This document shows positions 40,307-48,922 of a stretch of DNA of 64,000 nucleotides, one piece after another. Each line of letters starts with the position of its first letter. Position 1 is the stretch's first letter. Source of the DNA: Nostoc sp. ATCC 43529 (GTDB lineage: Bacteria; Cyanobacteriota; Cyanobacteriia; Cyanobacteriales; Nostocaceae); NCBI GenBank assembly GCA_003326205.1, contig LWTK01000020.1:186001-250000 (forward strand). Reading direction: 5' to 3'. The notes beneath the pieces were generated by a model that saw only the letters and a program-made list of their open reading frames with translations, had not been told where the DNA came from and did no database searches. A program made the position numbers and the translations under genes.

Positions 40307-41611
40307 TTACTTCTTCACTAAAAAATATGCTGTAGCATAATCAGGTAATTGGCTGACATACTGCCCAAATTCTTTTTGATTCTTAAAAATGCCTGCCAAA
40401 AAATCGAGCTGATAAAGATTGGGTAAAAATGCTCCGCCTGTATCAGCCATTACTCCCATTTGCAGATGTTTGCGCCCTCCCCTAGTCTGCTCAATTACAA
40501 TCACTTTACCTAAACCAACATTCAGAACATCTCCAGCAAAGGTAACTCCTGGTTTGATGGAAATTTTGGCATCTATTTTGTACCCATAGCCTTTAATGGC
40601 ATTAACTTCTCTAAAGTACCAATAACGCTTTTGTGCTGTTGGTTTTAATCCACGGATATAAGCCATACCATTATTTCTGTCTACATTAAAAAATGCCTTA
40701 TAACCATCTGTAAAATTAATCAAAACTGTTCCCTGCATCAGGGCTTCTTCTAAGCCAGTTCTGGTTAGATAAGCAAGACTTTGAACTTTGCCAAATTCTC
40801 TACCGCCTGGTTCATAAATACCTGACAAAACATCTTGTTTTGTGTATTTAGTGTAGAATTTATCGGTATTAGAGTTGTCTTTTAGGCTATAAATTCCTGT
40901 ATTGAAAGTAGAAGTTTTCTTCCGAGAACCAGTATGAGTAAAAACCGCGTATTTAGTAATTCTTAATTGTTTTTGTTGTTTATTTTTGGGGTTGTAGGCA
41001 GTCCATTTAATAACTCGAAAATTAGCATTGATAAATTTAGGGTCTTGTAACCTAGTGGCTCGACCATTAGAAATATCTTCTTTTAAGATAGCACTCATGA
41101 AGTCCAAGGTTTTGAGGACATCTTGGACAGTAACTCCTTGAGTAGCAAGCACTCCTGTACGCTGAATATCTGGGTCTTGGGAAGCGTAGTCTTGAAAATA
41201 TTTTCTAGTATTGACGAGAACAGTTAATAAATCTTTCTGATTAAAGTTAACCTTATTACTTGGCAGTTTGACTGAGGAAAAAACTTGACTACCTTTAACG
41301 CTATATTTATATTTTTTAAACTCATCAACAACTGGATAGGGTGTAGATGAAGGAGCATTTTGTTTGTCTGTTTTTTGTTCAGCTACAAAAGAATTTTGAA
41401 ACTTGGAGGTGAGTGTATAAGGAGTTTGATTTGATGCAAAAGAAATATTTGGTTGAAGTAAGGCAGAATTTTCTTGTTGAGTAAAGCCTTGTTCTTGTGG
41501 GGTTAGTTGTTTAGTTTTTGATTGACTATATAGATAGCTACTGGCTAAACTGGCAAGTATTAAACCAGCACAACCTAGTGTAAGCCGGAATTTTTGGTTA
41601 AATAATACCAT
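40307..41611 (-). CDS. Exported protein with MltA/3D-domain-like C-terminus
   Basis: Signal-like N-terminus; C-terminal GVMADTGGAFLPNLYQLDFLAG resembles a 3D-domain DTGG motif. Confidence 0.65.
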   Translation of the reverse strand: MVLFNQKFRLTLGCAGLILASLASSYLYSQSKTKQLTPQEQGFTQQENSALLQPNISFASNQTPYTLTSKFQNSFVAEQKTDKQNAPSSTPYPVVDEFKKYKYSVKGSQVFSSVKLPSNKVNFNQKDLLTVLVNTRKYFQDYASQDPDIQRTGVLATQGVTVQDVLKTLDFMSAILKEDISNGRATRLQDPKFINANFRVIKWTAYNPKNKQQKQLRITKYAVFTHTGSRKKTSTFNTGIYSLKDNSNTDKFYTKYTKQDVLSGIYEPGGREFGKVQSLAYLTRTGLEEALMQGTVLINFTDGYKAFFNVDRNNGMAYIRGLKPTAQKRYWYFREVNAIKGYGYKIDAKISIKPGVTFAGDVLNVGLGKVIVIEQTRGGRKHLQMGVMADTGGAFLPNLYQLDFLAGIFKNQKEFGQYVSQLPDYATAYFLVKK

Positions 41612-41709
41612 TTGGGGTTTGAGATTTTAAATTTTGAATTATGGCAGGCAACAGGCAATAGGCAATTTTTATTGTTTGTTATTATTTTCAACTTTTAATT
41701 TTGAATTGT

Positions 41710-42786
41710 TTACGTTTCTACCACCTCACGCACTAACTGTGCCAATTTTTCAGCACTATCGGGAACTGCGATCGCCTTTGCTTTTTCCCCCATCTTGGCT
41801 AACTCTTGGGGCGATCGCAATAAATTCAACACATTACTTTGCAATTCTTGTGCTGTCAACTGCGATTGCTTGAGGGTTAACGCCGCACCAGCTTTGGTGA
41901 ATACTTCTGCATTGTAGGATTGATGGTCTTCTGCGGCAAAGGGATAAGGAATCAAAATCGCTGGGGTTCCACACACTGCCAATTCTGTCAAGCTACCGGC
42001 ACCAGAACGACTAATGGCAATAGTAGCTCGTCGCAACAATGCCGCCATATTGTTGTAGAAAGGTAAGGCAATGTATTGTGGATGTTTGAGGCTATCTGCA
42101 TCGGGATCGCGATCGCCAGTTAAGTGTACTACATAAGCGCCAGCATCAAACCAAGCATTTGCACATTCGCGCACTAATTTATTAATACCGACTGCCCCCT
42201 GGCTGCCACCAAAGACGACAATTAAAGGAACGTTTTCGGGGATCGCTAAATCTAGTGGTGCATTGATTCCATCATCGAGGAATTGCGCTCTCACAGGAGT
42301 GCCAACGCAGACATTTTTGGCACGGGGTAAATACTTAGCGGCGACTTCAAATCCCAAAGCTACCACACTACACCAAGGGCCAAAAAAGCGAGTTACTTTA
42401 CCTGGTAAAGCGTTAGATTCGTGGAAAATCACAGGTAAACCAACCGAACGCGCCGCAATTACCGCAGGGCCGGCAATATAACCACCTGTGGTAAACACTC
42501 CTTGAAAATTTCCCTGTTTGAGAATTCGCCTGACTTGGAAAATCGAACCCGCGAGTCTAGCTAAAGTGCGAAGCGAAGCAATGCTAAACCCTTGCTGAAA
42601 CCCTTCAACTGCAATAGTATTCAAGGGATACTCTTTAGGGACAAGTTCAGTTTCTAGGCGATTGGGTACTCCCAGCCATTCTATTTGATAATCTGGCAGT
42701 TTTTCGGCTAGTGCGATCGCTGGAAACAAATGTCCACCAGTTCCACTGGCAGCTATTAATAATTTGATTGGTGCGTTTGCCATCAA
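41710..42786 (-). CDS. murG: UDP-N-acetylglucosamine--N-acetylmuramyl-(pentapeptide) pyrophosphoryl-undecaprenol GlcNAc transferase
   Basis: IKLLIAASGTGGHLFPAIALAEKL...GVFTTGGYIAGPAVIAA...PVIFHESNALPGKVTRF...VVFGGSQGAVGINKLV...SRSGAGSLTELAVCGTPAILIPYPFAAEDHQ. Confidence 0.96.
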   Translation of the reverse strand: MMANAPIKLLIAASGTGGHLFPAIALAEKLPDYQIEWLGVPNRLETELVPKEYPLNTIAVEGFQQGFSIASLRTLARLAGSIFQVRRILKQGNFQGVFTTGGYIAGPAVIAARSVGLPVIFHESNALPGKVTRFFGPWCSVVALGFEVAAKYLPRAKNVCVGTPVRAQFLDDGINAPLDLAIPENVPLIVVFGGSQGAVGINKLVRECANAWFDAGAYVVHLTGDRDPDADSLKHPQYIALPFYNNMAALLRRATIAISRSGAGSLTELAVCGTPAILIPYPFAAEDHQSYNAEVFTKAGAALTLKQSQLTAQELQSNVLNLLRSPQELAKMGEKAKAIAVPDSAEKLAQLVREVVET

Positions 42787-42867
42787 ACCTCTACCGTTTA
42801 GCGTCTAAGTTAACTAAGATAAAGCAATTTCCTTACCTTCTCTAATCAAATCAGTAAACTCTTACCA

Positions 42868-43698
42868 ATGAGTAACATTTTAGTGAAACGCAAACTTAGA
42901 TTATCAACCAGCATCGGGCTGATTTCATTCCTGGTGACACTTGGTTTAACAAATGCTTGGCAAGCCACTCAAGCCAGTACACCACAGCAATTAGTCCAAA
43001 CAACTACAGCCCAAAATGCACCAGCCGAACTGAAAAACTTGTTGACACAAGTTGATGCTGCTGCAAGCAAAGGCGATGCCAAAGGCGTGTTACAGTTTTA
43101 CGCCCCCAATTTCACTCATGGAGATGGGTTAAATCTCCAAACCTTGGAAAAGTCTCTGGTTTCACTTTGGCAACGATATCCTAAATTGCAATATAGTACT
43201 AAACTGCTGTCTGCAAAATCTGAGGGTAACGCCATTATCGCCGAAATAGAAACTAAAATAATCGGCTCACCCTCCGCTAACAGTAAGAATTTGGCTCTTA
43301 ATGCCACAATTAAATCGCGTCAGCGCGTCGTTGGTGGCAAAATTGTCCGCCAAGAGATTTTATCAGAACGCACGCAACTTACCTCTGGAGCCAACCCACC
43401 GCAAGTTGAGATTAAATTGCCAGAGCAAGTGAAAGTCGGACAGAAGTATAATTTTGATGCGATCGTTCAAGAACCACTTGGTGATGATTTTCTCTTAGGA
43501 ACGGCACTACAGGAACCGATTCGACCAGATAAATATCTCAGCCCAACATCCGTGGATTTACAATTGCTTACATCTGGTGGAGTGTTTAAAGAAGGACAAG
43601 CGCCATCTATTCCTGGGAACCAATGGGTTTCTGCCGTGATCCTACGGGGTAATGGAATGACGATGGTAACTCAGCGCCTGCAAGTGGTGAAGAAGTAG
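42868..43698 (+). CDS. Hypothetical exported protein (NTF2-like)
   Basis: Signal-like N-terminus; AAASKGDAKGVLQFYAPNFTHGDGLNLQTLEKSLVSLWQRYP. Confidence 0.68.
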   Translation: MSNILVKRKLRLSTSIGLISFLVTLGLTNAWQATQASTPQQLVQTTTAQNAPAELKNLLTQVDAAASKGDAKGVLQFYAPNFTHGDGLNLQTLEKSLVSLWQRYPKLQYSTKLLSAKSEGNAIIAEIETKIIGSPSANSKNLALNATIKSRQRVVGGKIVRQEILSERTQLTSGANPPQVEIKLPEQVKVGQKYNFDAIVQEPLGDDFLLGTALQEPIRPDKYLSPTSVDLQLLTSGGVFKEGQAPSIPGNQWVSAVILRGNGMTMVTQRLQVVKK

Positions 43699-43942
43699 AG
43701 ACGCGATTCATCGCCCTTGTAGAGACGCGATTCATAGCGTCTGTTAAAAATTAGTGCGCTAGACTACTAGCGTACTAAAAATATCGATCTCGGTTACTTT
43801 GAATCCATTGCTATTACGTTCATTAAAGCCTTTTACGAGTAGCGATCGCTCTTTGATTCTCGGTTATTGCCTGTTCTCTACTATACCTAAGGCTGTAACA
43901 ATGTAACAATAGCGATCGCAACCCAACAAATCATAATCACCA

Positions 43943-44992
43943 GTGAACGCACCTACCAACGTCTCCGCGCAAACTCAAAATCGCAAAGCAGATCACATCC
44001 GCATTTGCTTAGAAGAAGATGTCCAGTGTCACGAAGTCACCAACGGACTCGAACGCTATCGCTTCACCCATTGTTGCTTACCGGAACTAGACTATAGTGA
44101 CATTGACATCAGTACAAATTTTTTGGGTAAACACCTCGGCGCACCTTTGTTAATTTCTTCCATGACTGGAGGAACCGAACAAGCAGGAACGATTAATCAA
44201 CGCTTGGCCCAAGTCGCCCAACACTACAAAATTGCAATGGGTGTCGGTTCCCAGCGAGTAGCGGTGGAAAAACCCCAGGTAGCCGATACTTTTGCTGTCC
44301 GCAAGTATGCACCGGATGTTTTACTATTTGCCAACTTGGGGGCTGTGCAACTTAACTATAAATATGGCTTAGATGAATGTCTGCGGGTAGTCGATATCCT
44401 AGAAGCGGATGCGTTGATTTTACACATTAACCCCCTACAAGAGTGCATTCAACCAAAAGGTGATATTAATTTTAAAGGTTTAATTGACAATATTTCTAAA
44501 GTATGCTCTAAAATGCCAGTACCAGTAATTGCTAAGGAAGTGGGTAATGGCATTTCAGCTGCGATCGCCAAGAAACTCTTAGATGCTGGAGTCACAGCCA
44601 TTGATGTCGCTGGCGCGGGTGGTACTTCCTGGGCGAAGGTAGAAAGCGAACGGGCTGAAAATGCCTTGCAACGTCGCTTGGGGAGGACATTTGCCGATTG
44701 GGGTTTACCGACAGCAGAGTGCATTACGAGTATTCGAGCGATCGCGCCAGATGTGCCATTAATTGCTTCGGGTGGATTGCGTCATGGCTTAGATGCAGCA
44801 ATGGCGATCGCTTTAGGAGCAGACATCGCCGGTTTTGCAATGCCCTTCCTGAAAGCAGCAGCAGTTTCACAAACAGCAGTTGCGGAACTTGCGGAAGTAC
44901 TAATTGCCGAAATCAACACAGTATTATTTTGCACAGGCAATGCCACCTTGTCTGAGTTAAAACACTCTGACAGTTTACAGCGCATAAAATAA
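43943..44992 (+). CDS. fni: Type 2 isopentenyl-diphosphate delta-isomerase
   Basis: [16 protein letters not shown]...[41 protein letters not shown]...[14 protein letters not shown]...[18 protein letters not shown] start. Confidence 0.95.
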   Translation: MNAPTNVSAQTQNRKADHIRICLEEDVQCHEVTNGLERYRFTHCCLPELDYSDIDISTNFLGKHLGAPLLISSMTGGTEQAGTINQRLAQVAQHYKIAMGVGSQRVAVEKPQVADTFAVRKYAPDVLLFANLGAVQLNYKYGLDECLRVVDILEADALILHINPLQECIQPKGDINFKGLIDNISKVCSKMPVPVIAKEVGNGISAAIAKKLLDAGVTAIDVAGAGGTSWAKVESERAENALQRRLGRTFADWGLPTAECITSIRAIAPDVPLIASGGLRHGLDAAMAIALGADIAGFAMPFLKAAAVSQTAVAELAEVLIAEINTVLFCTGNATLSELKHSDSLQRIK

Positions 44993-45017
44993 TTGGTAAT
45001 TCGTAATTCGTAATTAT

Positions 45018-45102
45018 GACTTACGCATTATACAAATTGGCTATGATGTGCATAATGGTTGGTTCACAACAGAAGATAGACAATTTGTACAGTGCGTAAG
45101 TC
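45018..45102. repeat. Small MITE-like palindromic element (85 bp)
   Basis: Perfect terminal inverted repeat GACTTACGCA / TGCGTAAGTC with subterminal acaaattg / caatttgt. Confidence 0.85.
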
Positions 45103-45232
45103 CTAGAATTATGTTTTTTATCTCCATCAATAAAGAAGGGCTTGTACCATTAATTACGAATTAGAAACTTGTGCTGAGCGACGCCGTTGGCGGAGCCTCT
45201 CGTAGAGAAGCATTACGAATTACGATTTTTAT

Positions 45233-48200
45233 TTAGCCACACACCAAATCCCACAACAAATCAATTCCATTTCCTACATATTTTGAATTCTGGTGTTCCT
45301 TAATCCATTGGGCAAGAGTAGTCACCAAACTAGAAGTTTTTTTGCCGATTTTACCCAGCGCATCTGTGGCACTAGAACGAACAGAAGAGTTTGGGTCTTC
45401 TATGAGTTTAATTAAGTCTTGAATTACCGCTTCTGAAGCGATTTTACCTAGCGCATCTACGGCATTAGAACGCACATAATAGTTTGGGTCTTCTATGAGT
45501 TTAATTAAGCCAGGAATTGCTGCTTCTGAGCCGATTTGACCAAGTGCGTCCGCGGCACTAGAACGCATAGAATAGTCTGGGTTTTGTGTAAGTTTAATTA
45601 ACTCAGGAATTGCTACTTCTAAACCAATTTTACCGAGTGCATTTGCCGCATCAAAACGCACAGATGTATCCGGGTCTTCTATGAGTTTAATTAAGCCAGG
45701 AATTACCGCTTCTAAAGCGATTTGACCGAACGCATCTGCGGCGCGAGAACGTACAAAAGAGTCTGGGTCTTGTGTGAGTTTAATTAAGCCAGGAATTGCT
45801 GCTTCTGAGCCAATTTGACCAAACGCATTTGCCGCACTAGAACGGACAGAAGAGTTTGGGTCTTCTATGAGTTTAATTAATCCAGGAATTACTGCTTCTG
45901 AACCAATTTGACCGAACGCATTTGCCGCACTAGAACGGACAGAAGAGTTTGGGTCTTCTATAAGTTTAATTAAACCAGGAATTGCTGCTTCTGAACCAAT
46001 TTTACCAAGCGCATCTGCGGCACGAGAACGTACAGAAGAGTCTGGGTCTTGTGTGAGTTTAATTAAGCTAGGAATTACTGCTTCTAAACCAATTTTACCA
46101 AGCGCATCTGCGGCGCTATAACGCACAGAAGAGTCTGGGTCTTCTATGAGTTTCATTAAACCGGGAATTGCTGCTTCTAAACCGATTTGACCAAGCGCAT
46201 CTGCGGCACTAGAACGCACAGAATAGTTTGGATCTTGTATGAGTTTAATTAATTCAGGAATTACGGCTTCTGAACCGATTTGTCCCAGTGCATCCGCGGC
46301 ACGAGAACGTACAGAAGAGTCTGGGTCTTCTATGAGTTTAATTAAGCCAGGAATTGCCGCCTCTGAGCCGATTCTACCAAGTGCATCTGCGGCACTGGAA
46401 CGCACAGAAGAGTCTGGGTCTTCTATGAGTTTAATTAATCCAGGAATTGCAGTTTCTGAACCAATTTTGCCAAGGGTATCTGCGGTACTAGAACGCACAG
46501 ATGAATCTGGATATTTTATGAGTTTAATTAAACCAGGAATTGCTGTTTTTGAACCGATTTTACCAAGTGTATCTCCGGCAATATAACTTAAATAAAATTC
46601 TGAGTTTTTTATGAGTTTAATTAAGCCAGGAATTGCAATTTCTGAACCGATTTTACCAAGTGCATCTGCGGCACTAGAACTTACAGATAAATCTTGATTT
46701 TCTATGAGTTTAAGTAAGCCAGGAATTGCCGCTTCTGAACCGAGTTTACTAAGCACATCTACCGCACTAGAACGTACAGAAAAGTCTGAATTATCTATGA
46801 GTTTAAGTAAGCAAGGAATTGTCGCTTCTCTCTCTCCCAAAGCTGTTCGATATTCTTGAAACCGTACTCGTTCTATTTGTTCTTTTTTATCTTTTAATAA
46901 TTGCAAGGTTTGAGTTTCAAAAGCTGTTTCATTCAGACTACAAAGAGTTTGAAAAACTTGTGATTTAATCTTAGAACTGATTTGTGGTGAATCGCTTATT
47001 TCCAGTTCTACTAAAGCCTGTAAAATTTCATCTGCCAGTTGATTATCTGCAACTTTCAAGTCTTTGGGATTTTCGGCAAGGCAATTGCCAGCAAAAAACA
47101 AATCGCGGTGTAGCCATTCCTCATATTCGCTGTGCTGCTTTAAAATTGCCTGAATCGCTTTGGCCGCTGGTTTTGGTTTTTGTTGAGCAATTAGCAGTAA
47201 CAATACTTCTCGCCAATGAGCATCGTGAAGATGGCCTTTGATATGCTTTAGAATAATGCCGAAATCATCCTCATTGTAACGCTGGTAGATAATTTCTTGG
47301 CTGCAAAGATATTCTTGAAAAGTTTTATGCACAAAGGCGTAGCAGTCTTGTCCTTGTTCGTTTAGCAACCCTGTGCGCTCTCTAATAAATTTTACAAAGC
47401 GTTCTGCTTCTTCTTTAGCTTCATCACTTGCAATTTGTTTTAGTGTTTCTATATGTCTGGTTAATTGATATATTAGCTCATCGCGATCTATTAGTGTACC
47501 GCCTTCTTTATCTCCTGTATTTCCTTGGGTATGAATCCAGTAAGCTAGACTTTCTAACAAACGACGCAAATCATCTAGCGATAAATATTTAAAGACCAAA
47601 TGATTGGTAAATTCTTTGTTTGAATCCCAAGAAGTTAATAAAGTTTCTACTGCTTTTTCATATAGCTTATGGCGCTCTTTTGGCAAAATAGCTTCGTAGC
47701 GATGAATTAAAGCAATAATCGTTAATAGTAACGGATTTGTTGCTAATAGCTTAATCCGGTCATTATCAGAAAGCGCTTTTTTCAGACTATCTTTGCGTCG
47801 TTGCGCCTCTAGTGAATCTACAATGCGGCTATCATACCAACGTTTAATAAACTCTTCTATCTTAGGATCGTCAAATGGCTGGAGTTGATAGTGAGGAAAA
47901 TCTTCTGTGTGGAAAAAGTCACGTCTGTAGCCAGCAGGACGAGAAGTAATAATTGCTTGATTTTGAGGAAATTGTCCTAAAAATTCTTCAATCTGCCTAA
48001 CAACTTCATACCGCTTTAGTGAATCTGCAACTTCATCCAAACCATCTAATAAAATTAAAGCTTGTCCATTTTTGAGCCAATGCTTAAAAAAATTAGGTGG
48101 TAGCTGTTTTCTAAGTAAATTGCGCTGAGTAAACTGATTTACATACTCTAAAATGCTGCTATTCTCTTGTCTTGCAAAGTCACGAACTTTTACCAAAATT

Positions 48201-48679
48201 GGCAGTAAATCTGTACCTTCTTTTAGTCCAAGTTTTTCTTGTTTATCTTGAGCCAGCATCACAGCAAAATAACTCATCAAAGTAGTTTTACCCGAACCTG
48301 GTGCCCCCAATAAAACTAATTTCCGAGAAGAAGTTTCGCTTAATAGCTGTTGTGCAGAAAACTTTTTTCCGGTCTGATTTTCTAATTGTGCTAGTTGACG
48401 TTGCTGGCGGATTAATTCTAGCTGACGCTTGCTTGATAATTCATTAGGTACAGATAAATCAATATCCGTTTGAGAATCTATTTGTTTGTGACTAGTTTTT
48501 ATTTCCTCCACTACATCAGGCATGACAAAAATCTGGCTAGATTTCGCAGATTTATCCACCTCTTGACCAGTAACCGCAATCCCAGCAAATTTAATATCAT
48601 CAAACCACTGTGCCAGCTGCCTACAATATTCTTCTTTAGTATCTTGAAATATTTGTATATTCATGCTGCCCTTATTCAC
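45233..48679 (-). CDS. NACHT NTPase with 16 C-terminal HEAT (PBS-lyase-type) repeats
   Basis: KLVLLGAPGSGKTTLMSYFAVMLA, QALILLDGLDEVADSLKRYEVV, QAIITSRPAGYRRDF; 16 x 31-aa AIPGLIKLIEDPDSSVRSSAADALGKIGSEA units. Confidence 0.93.
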   Translation of the reverse strand: MNKGSMNIQIFQDTKEEYCRQLAQWFDDIKFAGIAVTGQEVDKSAKSSQIFVMPDVVEEIKTSHKQIDSQTDIDLSVPNELSSKRQLELIRQQRQLAQLENQTGKKFSAQQLLSETSSRKLVLLGAPGSGKTTLMSYFAVMLAQDKQEKLGLKEGTDLLPILVKVRDFARQENSSILEYVNQFTQRNLLRKQLPPNFFKHWLKNGQALILLDGLDEVADSLKRYEVVRQIEEFLGQFPQNQAIITSRPAGYRRDFFHTEDFPHYQLQPFDDPKIEEFIKRWYDSRIVDSLEAQRRKDSLKKALSDNDRIKLLATNPLLLTIIALIHRYEAILPKERHKLYEKAVETLLTSWDSNKEFTNHLVFKYLSLDDLRRLLESLAYWIHTQGNTGDKEGGTLIDRDELIYQLTRHIETLKQIASDEAKEEAERFVKFIRERTGLLNEQGQDCYAFVHKTFQEYLCSQEIIYQRYNEDDFGIILKHIKGHLHDAHWREVLLLLIAQQKPKPAAKAIQAILKQHSEYEEWLHRDLFFAGNCLAENPKDLKVADNQLADEILQALVELEISDSPQISSKIKSQVFQTLCSLNETAFETQTLQLLKDKKEQIERVRFQEYRTALGEREATIPCLLKLIDNSDFSVRSSAVDVLSKLGSEAAIPGLLKLIENQDLSVSSSAADALGKIGSEIAIPGLIKLIKNSEFYLSYIAGDTLGKIGSKTAIPGLIKLIKYPDSSVRSSTADTLGKIGSETAIPGLIKLIEDPDSSVRSSAADALGRIGSEAAIPGLIKLIEDPDSSVRSRAADALGQIGSEAVIPELIKLIQDPNYSVRSSAADALGQIGLEAAIPGLMKLIEDPDSSVRYSAADALGKIGLEAVIPSLIKLTQDPDSSVRSRAADALGKIGSEAAIPGLIKLIEDPNSSVRSSAANAFGQIGSEAVIPGLIKLIEDPNSSVRSSAANAFGQIGSEAAIPGLIKLTQDPDSFVRSRAADAFGQIALEAVIPGLIKLIEDPDTSVRFDAANALGKIGLEVAIPELIKLTQNPDYSMRSSAADALGQIGSEAAIPGLIKLIEDPNYYVRSNAVDALGKIASEAVIQDLIKLIEDPNSSVRSSATDALGKIGKKTSSLVTTLAQWIKEHQNSKYVGNGIDLLWDLVCG
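45335..46830 (-). repeat. Approximately 93-bp tandem coding repeats (HEAT units)
   Basis: 16 consecutive 31-codon units with high nucleotide identity. Confidence 0.88.
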
Positions 48680-48752
48680 CTATTGTAGACTGTATTCTGA
48701 CTCATCATTAGAGAATGTTTGAAAAGTCCTCTTGTTGGTATCAAAAGTTTTA

Positions 48753-48865
48753 GATCCCTCTAAATATCCCTTAAAAAGGGAGACTTTGATTCCGGTTACC
48801 CCCTTTTTAAGGGGGGGTGACTTTGATTCAGGTTCCCCCCCTTAAAAAGGGGGGTTAGGGGGGAT
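48753..48865. repeat. Imperfect palindromic intergenic repeat
   Basis: gatccctctaaatatcccttaaaaaggg...ccccccttaaaaaggggggttaggggggatc, with internal direct repeat gactttgattc(c/a)ggtt. Confidence 0.85.
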
Positions 48866-48922
48866 CTAAAAGTGCCTAAAGTCACAGCAAAACCCTTTTG
48901 AAACAACCTCTTAGTGGGAGTA

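Noticed and set aside
43749-43775. Possible solo end of the IS630-derived MITE (tagtgcgctagactactag)
   Set aside because: Only a partial, diverged match and no partner end located
46239-46586. ORF opposite the HEAT array (115 aa, ISEPILPSASAALERTEESG repeats)
   Set aside because: Antisense translation of the HEAT repeats
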